From assembly GCF_900299535.1 (NCBI RefSeq), contig NZ_OMKE01000061.1:1-64000 (forward strand): DNA of 64,000 nucleotides, given 5' to 3'. A program made the position numbers and the translations under genes. The stretch comes from Aquimarina aquimarini. Lineage in GTDB: Bacteria; Bacteroidota; Bacteroidia; Flavobacteriales; Flavobacteriaceae. The notes beneath the pieces are model-generated. The model did not search any database. It was not told the DNA's origin and was given only the letters and a program-made list of their open reading frames with translations. Positions 1 to 9,500 of this stretch are shown here, piece after piece (position 1 is the stretch's first letter; each line of letters starts with the position of its first letter).

Positions 1-290
1 ACCCATCGATATAGAGTTTTACATTACTTCGCATGTTATGACTTTAGATTTTAATGAGTTGTGTGTTTAAAACATATAATGAGGTAAATATAACACAAAT
101 GAAATTACTTTGCTTATAGATATTTATATAATTGTTACGGTTTTACCACAAAATTTACTTTGTAAGTAATTGTTTAATAGGGTTTTGTGACATACTTTAT
201 TGAACACTCCCAACAATAAGTAGGTTTACCCCTTATCAAGACCCTTTGAGGGGTCATGCTGAGGGTTCGAAGGATCATCAAAGTGGTGCT
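1..290. other. Gene-free stretch at the window start
   Basis: I see no supported gene here. The sequence is AT-rich with stop codons in all frames. Near 239-254 there is a short GACCC/GGGTC inverted repeat that leads into the hairpin-rich block starting at 291. Confidence 0.5.
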
Positions 291-356
291 AACTACCTGT
301 TTAGGTAGTTCGAAGCGTGGCTGAGGTGATTCGAACCACCTATATAGGTGGTTCGA
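291..356. repeat. Two adjacent perfect hairpins (TCGAA-bordered)
   Basis: Positions 291-310 form an 8-bp stem (AACTACCT / AGGTAGTT) with a 4-nt loop. Positions 331-356 form a perfect 26-bp palindrome with half TCGAACCACCTAT. TCGAA or TTCGA borders recur through the whole 280-530 block. The function is unknown; these could be RNA structures or mobile palindromic repeats. The palindromy is seen directly and any role is inference. Confidence 0.6.
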
Positions 357-522
357 GTTGATAATTTATCAACTCAAAGGGTCAGCATATCAGATTGAGT
401 CGATAATGTATCAGCTCAAAGGGTCAACATATCAACTCGAATTGATAATTTATCGGCTCGAAGGGTCAACATATCAACTCGAAGCGATACTTTATCAGCT
501 CGAACCACCTCGGGATCAGCTC
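355..522. repeat. Four tandem copies of a 42-bp unit
   Basis: Units lie at 355-396, 397-438, 439-480 and 481-522, all exactly 42 bp. Each begins with a hairpin-like core of the form GA(G/A)..GATAATTTATC..CTC and the first three continue with AAGGGTCA(A/G)CATATCA. The first core is a perfect inverted repeat; later copies carry base changes. Because 42 is a multiple of three, the plus strand stays open from about 325 to the TAA near 532-534 and would encode a degenerate 14-residue repeat (ELIIYQLKGSAYQI type), but there is no start codon before the second unit. I treat it as a non-coding repeat. It is not a CRISPR array, as there are no unique spacers. Confidence 0.7.
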
Positions 523-525
523 GAA

Positions 526-561
526 CCCTCCCAATAAGGGGGTACCCCCTTATTGGGAGGG
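526..561. repeat. 36-bp perfect palindrome, GC-rich
   Basis: The half-site CCCTCCCAATAAGGGGGT is followed immediately by its exact reverse complement, giving an 18+18 palindrome centred on GGTACC. It closes the hairpin block directly after the tandem units. It is far more GC-rich than its surroundings and could form a cruciform or a strong RNA hairpin. No T-tract follows, so a classical terminator is not supported. Confidence 0.7.
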
Positions 562-625
562 GGGCAAGGTGGTTTATTTATAGTTTCAAGGTGGTTGGTG
601 AATAGTTTAACAGTGAGAAAATTTT

Positions 626-670
626 GATGTTTAGTATTGGATATTCAATATCACTTTAAAGTTTTATATT
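626..670. repeat. Dispersed direct repeat, copy 1
   Basis: This stretch (GATGTTTAGTATTGGATATT...) is imperfectly repeated at 1181-1222 in the same orientation, so the two copies flank the decayed membrane gene between them. The upstream AGTGAGAAAATTT also resembles the tail of the GTAGTGA tandem repeat at about 12.05 kb. It looks like a short dispersed intergenic repeat. Confidence 0.45.
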
Positions 671-710
671 TTAGTATTGACCTTTGTTTTGTTATTTAAG
701 CGTTTGTTGG

Positions 711-1064
711 TTAGTTTTTTAAGATGTTTTTTTTTTTTTTTTTTTTTCTTAATTTTATTATATCTGATAAATGAGTCCAAATTACAATCGGAACTATTGT
801 AGCTGGTAGAAGAACAAATGGAAAATAATTTATTCCACGATTTGGCTGTTCAAATCCGAATTGTTGAAATGGAAATTTGGCTGATAGTATTCCATTGATT
901 AAAATAAAGAGCACAAGAGCCAATTCAACTATATTCCACCCTAATAAAAGTTGCTTGCTGATTTTATTTTTCAAGAATGACCACCCAATTACTGGAGCTG
1001 TTATACCCATTAAAATATCGTAATCATCGTATCGAGAATTAGTAAAATAATGTATATAAGGTGC
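711..1064 (-). pseudogene. Truncated multi-spanning membrane protein remnant
   Basis: A 99-residue reading frame can start at the ATG at 1010, but the frame stays open upstream for 18 more codons (ending YIHYFTNSRYDDYDIL) until an in-frame stop at 1065-1067, with no start codon there. The upstream residues read smoothly into MGITAPVIGWSFLKN, so I infer the gene has lost its 5' part. Two or three hydrophobic segments are visible (around residues 20-40 and 60-80 of the ATG form). The 3' end runs through a 21-base A-tract on the coding strand (T-tract at 727-747) giving a poly-lysine tail, where slippage has probably changed the C-terminus. I do not know the function. A short intact gene starting at 1010 is the alternative. 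Confidence 0.45.
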
Positions 1065-1180
1065 TTATGTATGTATATTGCAAGTTTTGATATTTTTGAA
1101 TTTGAAAATTCATCAAAGAGTATTTGGACTATAGTAAGAAATGTTTTGCAGATCTATTGGTTGTTAGTAAAAAAGCTTTT

Positions 1181-1222
1181 AATGTTCAGTATTTAGAATT
1201 CAATATTACTTTAAAATTTTAT
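1181..1222. repeat. Dispersed direct repeat, copy 2
   Basis: Imperfect copy of 626-670 (AATGTTCAGTATTTAGAATT...), same orientation, on the other side of the decayed gene at 711-1064. Similarity is visible by eye over about 42 nt with several mismatches. Confidence 0.4.
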
Positions 1223-1261
1223 GTTTTTTTGTTTTATATTAAGAATTTATAAAAGGTGAGT

Positions 1262-2167
1262 TTAATCCAGCGATTCGCACATAAGTATTTCAAGGCAAGT
1301 CATAGTATTTCCTTTTTCAAGATATTTTTTTGCTAATAGGTGCAGTTTTTTAAGTCTATCATTTTTACTGGACTGTTGTATTATAGCCTGTATTTCTTTT
1401 GTCTTGATACGTTTTTGTATAGCATTTGTATTAGGTAGTTTTTCTACATTACCTAATCTCCCTAAATTATTGCCTGTAAGGATAGTACTATTTTGTATCA
1501 TTGAAGGAAGCTGATCTATACCAATCCCTATATTTCTGATTGGTTTGGGAATTTCAAAGATAGAATCCTTAATTATACGACTATACCAGTTTTCACCCAT
1601 TCTGGCAATAGAATCAAATCTCAAAGGGTCAATCTTACCATTTTGATCTAGAACATCTAGTTTTATATGAATTTTTACTACTTTGGCAATTATAAGGTGA
1701 CCAGCTCCTCCTTCTTTACCTAAAGGAATCGTGTGATTTACTTTGCACTCAAAAGAAGCTGGGCATTCTTTAATTCTTGGAGGAGCTACGATATCTGAAG
1801 CTACAGAGGTTACTCCTGATTTTATAAATTCATTAACTCCTTTAGGGTATTCTGTGCTTGATAATGAGAGTTGTTCTACCAAATCATAATTAGGAATATT
1901 GATTACTGCTTCTGGGTGTTCAATAATATTATGCAAGGTATGTTTTGTAGTATTATTTCTTACTCTTCTTGCGGAAGAAAATATGAGAATAGGAGGATTG
2001 GCACTGAATACATTAAAGAAACTAAAAGGGCTAAGATTGGGTGTGCCGTTTTTAGATATTGTACTAACCCATGCTATTGGTCTAGGAGCAATAATTCCTA
2101 AGAGATATTGGTGTATTTCTTTTACAGAAGATTCATCCACAGTAATTGATTTTATTGTAGTACCCAT
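1262..2167 (-). CDS. Flavin reductase-like (FMN-binding split barrel) protein
   Basis: This 301-residue protein has an N-terminal flavin reductase-like domain of the DIM6/NTAB type (about residues 10-200; note GIIAPRPIAWVSTIS near 25-38 and NLSPFSFFNVFSANPP near 45-60), which binds FMN and often NAD(P)H. About 100 C-terminal residues extend beyond the usual roughly 200-residue domain, and I recognise no domain in them. It is the last gene of the homogentisate operon, 13 nt after fumarylacetoacetase. I recall similar proteins beside tyrosine-degradation genes in Bacteroidota; the exact reaction is not known to me. It could supply reduced flavin or act on a quinone-like aromatic intermediate (inference). 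Confidence 0.8.
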   Translation of the reverse strand: MGTTIKSITVDESSVKEIHQYLLGIIAPRPIAWVSTISKNGTPNLSPFSFFNVFSANPPILIFSSARRVRNNTTKHTLHNIIEHPEAVINIPNYDLVEQLSLSSTEYPKGVNEFIKSGVTSVASDIVAPPRIKECPASFECKVNHTIPLGKEGGAGHLIIAKVVKIHIKLDVLDQNGKIDPLRFDSIARMGENWYSRIIKDSIFEIPKPIRNIGIGIDQLPSMIQNSTILTGNNLGRLGNVEKLPNTNAIQKRIKTKEIQAIIQQSSKNDRLKKLHLLAKKYLEKGNTMTCLEILMCESLD

Positions 2168-2180
2168 AAGTGCTTAGAAT

Positions 2181-3419
2181 TTATATTGATGCTAATATTT
2201 TGGTTCTTACTTCTCCAAATCCTAGAGATACCCCTTCTTTCTCGCACTTACCTCTAAACACTATCGTATCATTGTCTTCTATAAAAGTTCTTGTAATTCC
2301 GTTTTTGAGACGTATTGGGTGTTTTCCTCCCCAAGTTAATTCCAACATTGAGCCATAAGAATTTTTATCCTGTCCGCTTATAGTACCTGACCCCATCATA
2401 TCCCCAATATTGACATTACACCCATTGACTGTATGATGAGCAAGTTGTTGTGCCATATTCCAATACATATATTTGAAATTAGAAGAGGAAATTAATTGTT
2501 CTTCTTCATTATGAGGTTGTAAATAGACATCGAGTTTGATATCATAATTTTTATCTCCCTGAAACTTGAGGTAAGGCAAAACTTCTGGGTTTTGCTCAGG
2601 GCCTTTTGTTCTGAAAGGCTCTAGTGCTTCTGTTGTGATCACCCATGGAGATATAGACGAGGCAAAATTTTTGGACAGAAAAGGCCCTAGAGGAACATAT
2701 TCCCATTTTTGAATATCTCTTGCAGACCAATCATTAAATAGTACCATTCCAAAAATATGATCTTCTGCATTTATAGTAGTAATACTTTCTCCCAGCGTAG
2801 TATTTTTACCAACAATAAATGCTGTTTCTAACTCAAAATCAAGACGTAGTGATGAACCATATATTGGAGAGGTATGATTGAGAGGTTTATACTGCCCTTT
2901 GGGTCTATAAACAGAATCTCCCGATACAATTATAGAGGAAGCTCTACCATGATATGCTACAGGAATATGTCGCCAATTGGGAAGTAATGCATTTTCTGGG
3001 TCTCTAAACATTTTACCTACATTGGTAGCATGCTCTATACTTGAGTAGAAGTCGGTATAATCCCTGATATCTACAGGTAAATGCATACTAGCATTTGCTT
3101 GAGCTACCAAAATAATATCTTTATTTTTTTTTAGTTTTGAATTTGGATCGGTTAAAGCCTTTATAAAATAACGTCGTATAAGAGACCATTTGTGTTTTCC
3201 TAGACTAATAAAGTTATTAAGGGAACTAGTATTAAAAGTTTCTTCATAAATAAGAAAATCATCAAAGAGGCCTAGCTCTGCGCATTTAAGCAAATCTATT
3301 ATTTGATCTCCGATTGCAATGCCAACTCTTTTTCTTCTGTGTTCAGTAGAAAAGATACCAAATGGTAAATTATGAATTGTAAAATCAGTGTCTTTAGGAA
3401 GGTTTATCCAGGTTTTCAT
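2181..3419 (-). CDS. fahA: Fumarylacetoacetase
   Basis: Hydrolyses fumarylacetoacetate (or its maleyl isomer) to fumarate and acetoacetate, the last step of the homogentisate route. The 412-residue length matches the full-size two-domain family: an N-terminal SH3-like region (about 15-110) and the catalytic FAH fold. Residues equivalent to the mouse active site are visible: D123 and H130 (DYTDFYSSIEH), E196 and E198 (FELE), and D230 (FNDWSARD). The GRASS and YGS segments are also present. It sits 35 nt downstream of the marR gene and 13 nt before the flavin-reductase-like gene, so it is almost certainly co-transcribed. No maleylacetoacetate isomerase and no 4-hydroxyphenylpyruvate dioxygenase are in the window; they may lie elsewhere in the genome. 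Confidence 0.95.
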   Translation of the reverse strand: MKTWINLPKDTDFTIHNLPFGIFSTEHRRKRVGIAIGDQIIDLLKCAELGLFDDFLIYEETFNTSSLNNFISLGKHKWSLIRRYFIKALTDPNSKLKKNKDIILVAQANASMHLPVDIRDYTDFYSSIEHATNVGKMFRDPENALLPNWRHIPVAYHGRASSIIVSGDSVYRPKGQYKPLNHTSPIYGSSLRLDFELETAFIVGKNTTLGESITTINAEDHIFGMVLFNDWSARDIQKWEYVPLGPFLSKNFASSISPWVITTEALEPFRTKGPEQNPEVLPYLKFQGDKNYDIKLDVYLQPHNEEEQLISSSNFKYMYWNMAQQLAHHTVNGCNVNIGDMMGSGTISGQDKNSYGSMLELTWGGKHPIRLKNGITRTFIEDNDTIVFRGKCEKEGVSLGFGEVRTKILASI

Positions 3420-3454
3420 TATTTTGTTGTTGTTATGAAAAACTGGATAAAAGT

Positions 3455-3925
3455 TTAATAATTATTGTAGATCGTCTCCATTATCCTTTTAAGATGATTA
3501 TAATCTTCACCATCTAGCCCTTTCCAGCCTGCTTTTCGATTTTCTAGTACGATAGGCAGGGCTTCTTCCAGTTTTTCTTTTCCTTTTTTGGTAATATAAA
3601 TATTAAATTTTCTTCGGTCGTTTTTATCCAGTTCTCTGGTAATTAAGTTCTTTTTTTCAAGATTATTCGATAACCTTGTTATTGTAGGACTGTCTTTAAA
3701 AGTAATTTCGGCCAATTCCATAGGGTTGATTCCATCATTAGGAGCTAATCGATCCAATATGACAAATTGATCTACAGTAATACCAAGATTATGTGTTTTA
3801 AATCTATTTTCTAAATCTTTTTTAACTTTTCTAATAGTTCTATCGATAAAAACTCCATAACTGTTTTTTTGAATATAATCGCCCACAAGTTGTAATTTTA
3901 GTAATGCAATATACAACAAAAACAA
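3455..3925 (-). CDS. MarR-family transcriptional regulator
   Basis: A 156-residue winged-helix protein. The MarR DNA-binding core spans about residues 45-130: NPMELAEITFKDSPTITRLSNNLEKK is the helix-turn-helix and LDKNDRRKFNIYITKKGKEKL is the wing. The first 11 or so residues (MFLLYIALLKL) look unlike the family, so the true start may be an alternative codon slightly inside. It lies between the homogentisate dioxygenase and fumarylacetoacetase genes, in the same orientation with 35-36 nt gaps. MarR proteins in this setting usually repress the operon and release it on binding an aromatic acid (established for HmgR-like systems in general; inferred here). The likely operator is the ATTTTCAAAT/ATTTGAAAAT repeat before 11.79 kb. 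Confidence 0.9.
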   Translation of the reverse strand: MFLLYIALLKLQLVGDYIQKNSYGVFIDRTIRKVKKDLENRFKTHNLGITVDQFVILDRLAPNDGINPMELAEITFKDSPTITRLSNNLEKKNLITRELDKNDRRKFNIYITKKGKEKLEEALPIVLENRKAGWKGLDGEDYNHLKRIMETIYNNY

Positions 3926-3961
3926 TGGATAATTTAGGGAGAAAATCTTTGATTAATGTAA

Positions 3962-5119
3962 TTAGTCAAGCCAAGATCGATAGTAATTTTGATCAGCAAT
4001 TTTTAAGGCTTCTTCTGTAACCATTAATGGCTTAAATGTATCAACCATAACAGCTAATTCTTCTGTTTTTACTTTTCCTATACTTCTCTCAGCTGCCCCA
4101 GGGTGAGGGCCATGTGGGATTCCTGCTGGATGAAGGGATATATAACCAGTATCAATATCATTTCTACTCATAAAATCACCATCGACATAATAAATTACTT
4201 CATCACTGTCTATATTACTATGATTATAAGGAGCAGGAATTGACTGGGGGTGGTAATCATATAATCGAGGGACAAAACTACAAATTACAAAAGTATCTGT
4301 TTCAAAAGTTTGATGCACAGGAGGTGGTTGATGAATACGTCCTGTTATGGGTTCAAAATCATGGATTGATAATGCATAAGGATAATTAAAACCATCATAA
4401 CCTACCACATCAAATGGATGTGTAGCATATACAATATCAAAGATTTCATTTTGTTTCTTAATTTTTATTAAAAAATCTCCTTTCTGGTCATACGTTTCCA
4501 ATTCTGTAGGTCTTCTTATATCACGCTCACAAAACGGAGAATGTTCTAGTAATTGTCCAAACCAATTTCGATACCGTTTTGGTGTATAAATGGGACTTTT
4601 GGATTCTACAATGAATAACCTATTATTTGAATCTTCAAAATGAAATTGATAGATAACTCCACGTGGAATTAGTAGATAATCGCCATAAGAAAAGGATAGA
4701 TTACCAAGTTGGGTTTTTAGTATTCCTTTTCCTTTATGGATAAAAATAAGCTCATCAGCATCTGCATTTTTATAAAAATAGGATGTTGTAGATTCTTTGG
4801 GAGCTGATACGATAATATTGCAATCCGAATTTGTGAGTAATACAATACGACTTTCTAGGTAATCATCTACTTGAGGAGCTTGAAACCCTTTAAGTAAATA
4901 GGATTTAATGTTATTTTCCTTAGCTATTTTAGGAATAACGCTTCTTTTGTTTTGTATTGCTTTTACCTGAGTAGGTCTGTGCTCATGGTATAAATTTGAC
5001 GACATCCCATCAAAACCAACAGTTCCAAAAAGTTGTTCAGCATATAATTTACCGTTCTCTTTATAAAATTGAGTATGTCGTTTATTCGGAATTTCTCCTA
5101 GTTTATGATAAAATGGCAT
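3962..5119 (-). CDS. hmgA: Homogentisate 1,2-dioxygenase
   Basis: Opens the ring of homogentisate with O2 to give maleylacetoacetate, using non-heme Fe(II) in the cytoplasm. The cupin-fold C-terminal half carries the metal site: H300 and E307 (PYNHSNIDSDE) and H336 (GIPHGPHPG) are the likely ligands, and VGYDGFNYPYALSIHDFEP (about 239-257) is family-typical. At 385 residues it is shorter than the roughly 430-445 of the Pseudomonas and human enzymes but of the size I expect for Bacteroidota homologues. It lies 33 nt downstream of a susD gene and 36 nt upstream of marR. This immediate linkage to SusCD and a sodium symporter is the unusual point. Confidence 0.93.
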   Translation of the reverse strand: MPFYHKLGEIPNKRHTQFYKENGKLYAEQLFGTVGFDGMSSNLYHEHRPTQVKAIQNKRSVIPKIAKENNIKSYLLKGFQAPQVDDYLESRIVLLTNSDCNIIVSAPKESTTSYFYKNADADELIFIHKGKGILKTQLGNLSFSYGDYLLIPRGVIYQFHFEDSNNRLFIVESKSPIYTPKRYRNWFGQLLEHSPFCERDIRRPTELETYDQKGDFLIKIKKQNEIFDIVYATHPFDVVGYDGFNYPYALSIHDFEPITGRIHQPPPVHQTFETDTFVICSFVPRLYDYHPQSIPAPYNHSNIDSDEVIYYVDGDFMSRNDIDTGYISLHPAGIPHGPHPGAAERSIGKVKTEELAVMVDTFKPLMVTEEALKIADQNYYRSWLD

Positions 5120-5152
5120 AACATTAATTGTTTTAAAAATTAGTTACTTTTT

Positions 5153-6553
5153 CTATTCAAAAGCCCACATCTCACTATCTAGAAGTCCTTTGCCGTTACC
5201 TTGTCTTGCGATAGCTTCTTGTAAATTTTTAGAATTGGTAGTAGCTTCTATAAGTGGATACATAAATCTCCTTGGGATTACTCCAGATGGGTCAAATTCA
5301 TTAGATCCGTTGGGGTTTGGAGTTAAATTAGGATATCCAGTTCTTCTGTAATCTGTCCATGATTCGATAGAACCCTGCCAGAATAATGCAATATGTTTTT
5401 CTTCTATAATTTTTTCTAGACGTTCTTCTTCTGTACTTAGTCCTGTAAAAGTTACGTTGATATCCAGATAGTTTTGGATATCAGCAGTTGCTTCGATCCC
5501 CAGCTGTTCCATATTTGCTCGTACTGCATTTTGCAGTGTTGTTTCAGCTCCAAAAGAATCTCCTGATCTTAGTTTTACTTCTGCTTCTAGAAATTTAACC
5601 TCTGTATAAGATATTAAAGACAATGGACTGTCAAAATTACTCCAAAACAAACTGGTAGCTCCTCCTGCATCAAATATGGGATAACTACTACCATCTACTA
5701 TAAAATAAGAATTAAACCTTGGGTCTGATTTCATCAACATGTTTTCTGCCAAAGAGAGATTACCTGTTAATCTACCTTGACTTATGTTGAAAGTAGTTAA
5801 GGGGTTTCCATCGGTGATTGATAGGCCGTAAGGGAATGTAGGTTGGTCTTCTAAGGAACTAATGACTGGTTTGTTGAACAATTCTGTAGCTTTATTGGTA
5901 GCCAAAGGGTCTCGTTTTATTAAGTGCATTAAATATCTAACTTTTAGAGATCGTGCTGTTTTTATCCATAGGTTTGTATCTCCCCCAAAAAATAAATCAT
6001 TATTCCCTATCGAAGCAACTCCAGAAGGCTGTGTTAAATTTACAATAGCAGTATTTAGTAATTCTTGAATAGTATTATAGATACTTTCTTGGGTATCATA
6101 AGAAGGTTGTAAAATTTCTTCTCCCATAAAAGCATCAGAATATGGGATATCACCCCATAATGTAGTAGCAACTCCAAGACTATATGCCATTAGAACTCTT
6201 CCAATTCCTGCTATATGAGGTTGATTATTTTTGTCAGCTTTAGAAATAATCAAATCACAATCTTTTAATACTCCTGCAAAGTACCCGTCGCTCCAAGCAT
6301 TATTAAGGTCCGATGGAGGAAAGTTATATCTCTCTTGGTCATCTTCTTGTAAGCTTATCCCATTCATATGTTGTACAAAAATGGCTGCTGCTCTATTGCT
6401 AACTGTATTTATGTTAAACATTGTTTGTGCTTGAGCTACGGGTATTATTTCAACCGCCTCTACATCAAGTAATCTTCGAGGGTCTTTATTAGTGTCTTCT
6501 AAATCACAACTTATTAGTAAACACAAGACTAATATCAAACTGATTTTTTTCAT
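5153..6553 (-). CDS. SusD/RagB-like outer-membrane lipoprotein
   Basis: A 466-residue surface lipoprotein expected to cap the SusC channel and bind substrate. The N-terminus MKKISLILVLCLLISCDL is a lipoprotein signal with the lipid-anchored Cys at residue 16. The helical TPR-like fold is suggested by the body, and the C-terminal IIEEKHIALFWQGSIESWTDYRRTGYPNL with PRRFMYP is typical of the SusD-like_2 subfamily. It starts 10 nt after the susC stop, as in most SusCD pairs. No glycosidase is nearby; the next genes are homogentisate dioxygenase and its pathway. The ligand is therefore more likely an aromatic compound, aromatic peptide or phenolic polymer than a glycan (inference). Confidence 0.9.
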   Translation of the reverse strand: MKKISLILVLCLLISCDLEDTNKDPRRLLDVEAVEIIPVAQAQTMFNINTVSNRAAAIFVQHMNGISLQEDDQERYNFPPSDLNNAWSDGYFAGVLKDCDLIISKADKNNQPHIAGIGRVLMAYSLGVATTLWGDIPYSDAFMGEEILQPSYDTQESIYNTIQELLNTAIVNLTQPSGVASIGNNDLFFGGDTNLWIKTARSLKVRYLMHLIKRDPLATNKATELFNKPVISSLEDQPTFPYGLSITDGNPLTTFNISQGRLTGNLSLAENMLMKSDPRFNSYFIVDGSSYPIFDAGGATSLFWSNFDSPLSLISYTEVKFLEAEVKLRSGDSFGAETTLQNAVRANMEQLGIEATADIQNYLDINVTFTGLSTEEERLEKIIEEKHIALFWQGSIESWTDYRRTGYPNLTPNPNGSNEFDPSGVIPRRFMYPLIEATTNSKNLQEAIARQGNGKGLLDSEMWAFE

Positions 6554-6563
6554 GATTCTTCTA

Positions 6564-9500
6564 TTAAAAATTAATATTAAAATTCACTCCAATACTCTTT
6601 GTATTAGGCGCATTTAAATAATCAATACCTAGTGCATTTGTTTGACTGGCTTGTAAGGTTTCGGGATCAATACCATCGTAATTGGTAAATAACAGTAAGT
6701 TTCTGCCGACTACAGAGATGCTGAATTCATCAATTAGTTCATTAAACCATTTAGAAGGCAGATTGTATGTCAAAGCAATCTCCCGTAACCTAAACCAATT
6801 TACTTCCTGTATTTGTTCTTCTGCGATACCAATAAGTCCATATCTAAACCACCTGTTTGCAGCAAAACCTTGTCCTTGAGGCATAAAATCTACTGGAACA
6901 GTATTGGTCTCTCCTGATGTATTTACTCCTTCAAAAACATAATCCTGAGTGTCTCTGGCTTCAGTATCTCTTCCTACACCAAAAGCATTTAATATTGCTC
7001 TTGTACCATTATACATGTCACCTCCTTTTCTAATATCCCATAAGAATGTGAAATTCAGATTTTTATAGCGTAAAGTGTTTCGTATTCCTGCTAACCAATC
7101 AGGGTTAGGGTCTCCAATTATTCCATCACCATTTACAGTATCTCTTAATGGCCATCCATCATCGCCAATTACTGTTCTTCCTTGATCGTCTTTTAGAAAT
7201 CTAGAACCAAAAATTGATCCAAAAGGCTGTCCTACAGTAGCACTAGAAAATACCTGTCCTTGGATAGGAAAAGATAGCACTATATTGTCTAGCCCTTCTG
7301 GTAAAGATTCTACCAAAGATTTATTTTGACTAAAAGTTACATCCATATCCCATCCAAAGCTTTTGGTTTTGATCAAAGATGTATAAACTGCAAGTTCAAA
7401 CCCTTTATTTGAGACTTGTCCAGCGTTTTGTATTTGACTTTTAAAACCTGTTCCTGGAGGTAAGCTTACATTTACTATTTGATCATCTGTCAATGAGTTA
7501 TAGTAGGTAAAATCAATATTCAACCTATTATTAAATAGTTTCATATCGGTTCCGAATTCATAGGTTCTGGTAGATTCTGGTTTTATAGTATTATTACCCA
7601 AAATCGTATTTCTTTCTATACCGTTCACTCCATACAAAGGGAAGTTTTGATTAGCAACTGCCAAATCTCCTGAGACTATTCCTTGATCAAAATAGGTAGA
7701 GGTAGCATAAACAGGAGCATCATTACCAACAATTCCGTAAGAAGCTCTCAACTTAATAGCATTAATTTTTTCTGAGTCTATATCAAAACCTTCGATGATG
7801 TTAAATCCAATACTTGCAGCTGGATAAAATAATGAATTATTGTTTTGTGGTAGAGTAGATGACCAGTCATTACGACCAGATAGATTTAAGAATAAGTAAT
7901 CCCCAAAATTCAGTTTCAAATCCATAAAAACTCCATATAGTTTTTTTCTTTGTTCTAAATCCCATGTTTGTGAAATAGTAGAAGCATTAGATAATGAGAT
8001 AAGCCCAGCAGAGCCCAAAGGTTTACCTTCTGCGCCTTGAATAGTTGCTTTTTTATTGTAAAAGTTATGACCTACGATCAGGTTCATTATCAGTTTATCT
8101 GATAATTGGTTATTATAAGTAACTAATAAATCAGAATTGATTTCTGTTGAGTTGATATCAATTTTACGAATAGATCCTAAAAAACCTCCTGCATTTGCAC
8201 CAATATCATAAAATTGTAATTGTTGATCTGTGTAATGGTCTCCTCCTAATTTGTAACTAACCGTAAGGTTTTTGTCAATTTTAAATTCGGGATTAACATA
8301 TCCTATTATTCGATTTACATTATCAGAGTTTTTATTTTTGGCAATATTAAAATACGGATTGTCAAACTCCTGAGCTCTTCTTCCTCCATTTGGTAAGGTA
8401 TAAGTGTTGGGGTCTCTCCATGCATTTCCTCCATTTAATCCATTAGCAGGGTCAAAACTTGTGGCATTAAAATATAATCCTATTCCAATACCAGAACGAT
8501 TTTGCCCTCGTAACGCCTTATTGTCTGAACCAGAATTAATGTAAGCTAAAGAAGAATTAAGTTTTAATTTTTCTGAGATATGTAAACTGTGATTTATTCT
8601 CATTGATGTTCTCGAAAAATCAGTATTTCTTTGGACTCCAGTTTGTTCTAATTTGGCCAAAGAAAGGTAATAGGTAGATTTTTCTGTTCCTCCAGATATT
8701 GAAATATGATTATCTAGGCTAATCCCATTCTGAAAAAAGTTGTCATATAGATTATCTACTGGAGAGACAGGAGTACCATTTCCTTCTCCAAGAGCTACAA
8801 TAAAACCATTTCTATCATAAGGGTTGTTTCCTCCATCATACTCTAGGCTAGAGAATGGTGCTCCCCAAGAAAAAGGAGGGCCAGTAAGAAAAGTATTTGC
8901 AAATCCATAGGTAAAATCACCTGTAGTAATAGCATCAGGAAGTGCAGTTCCTGCAGGAGCATAAGTTCCTTTTGCATATCTGTTTTGGCGCTCAGGAACA
9001 TCGGTTACTGTACTTACATTAATTGAACTTTTAATATTCACTTTCAAATCTTTATTTCTTTTCCCTTTCTTAGTATTAATGATTATAGCACCATTTGCAG
9101 CTCGAATACCATATAATACCGTTGATGCTGGACCTTTAAGAATTGTTAAAGATTCTATATCATGAGGATTTATGTCAATAGCTCTGTTTGCTTGTGCTAC
9201 TCCACCAATACTTTCTCGATCATTACCAAACTTAAACTGATCATTACTGATAGGTACTCCATCAATTATATATAATGGTGTATTTGTACCACTAATAGAG
9301 GTGTTACCTCGGATAATTATGTTAGTTGCTGCTCCAGGATCTCCTTGTGATGAAGATACTTGTACTCCTGCTATTTTTCCGCTCAAGCTTCCAGATATAC
9401 TTACTTCTCCTGTTTTTTGTATATCACTTGATTTTATATTAGTAATAGAATAGCCTAGTTCTTTTTTATTAGATTCTATTCCAGCTGCTGTTACAACCAC

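Noticed and set aside
355..522. CRISPR array
   Set aside because: Units are contiguous 42-bp repeats with no unique spacers and no cas genes are in the window.
325..534. Small repetitive protein encoded by the tandem units
   Set aside because: No start codon before the second unit, no matching family, and the units are better explained as hairpin repeats.
1..1260. Insertion sequence or integrase remnant around the palindromes
   Set aside because: No transposase-like reading frame and no target-site duplication could be recognised.
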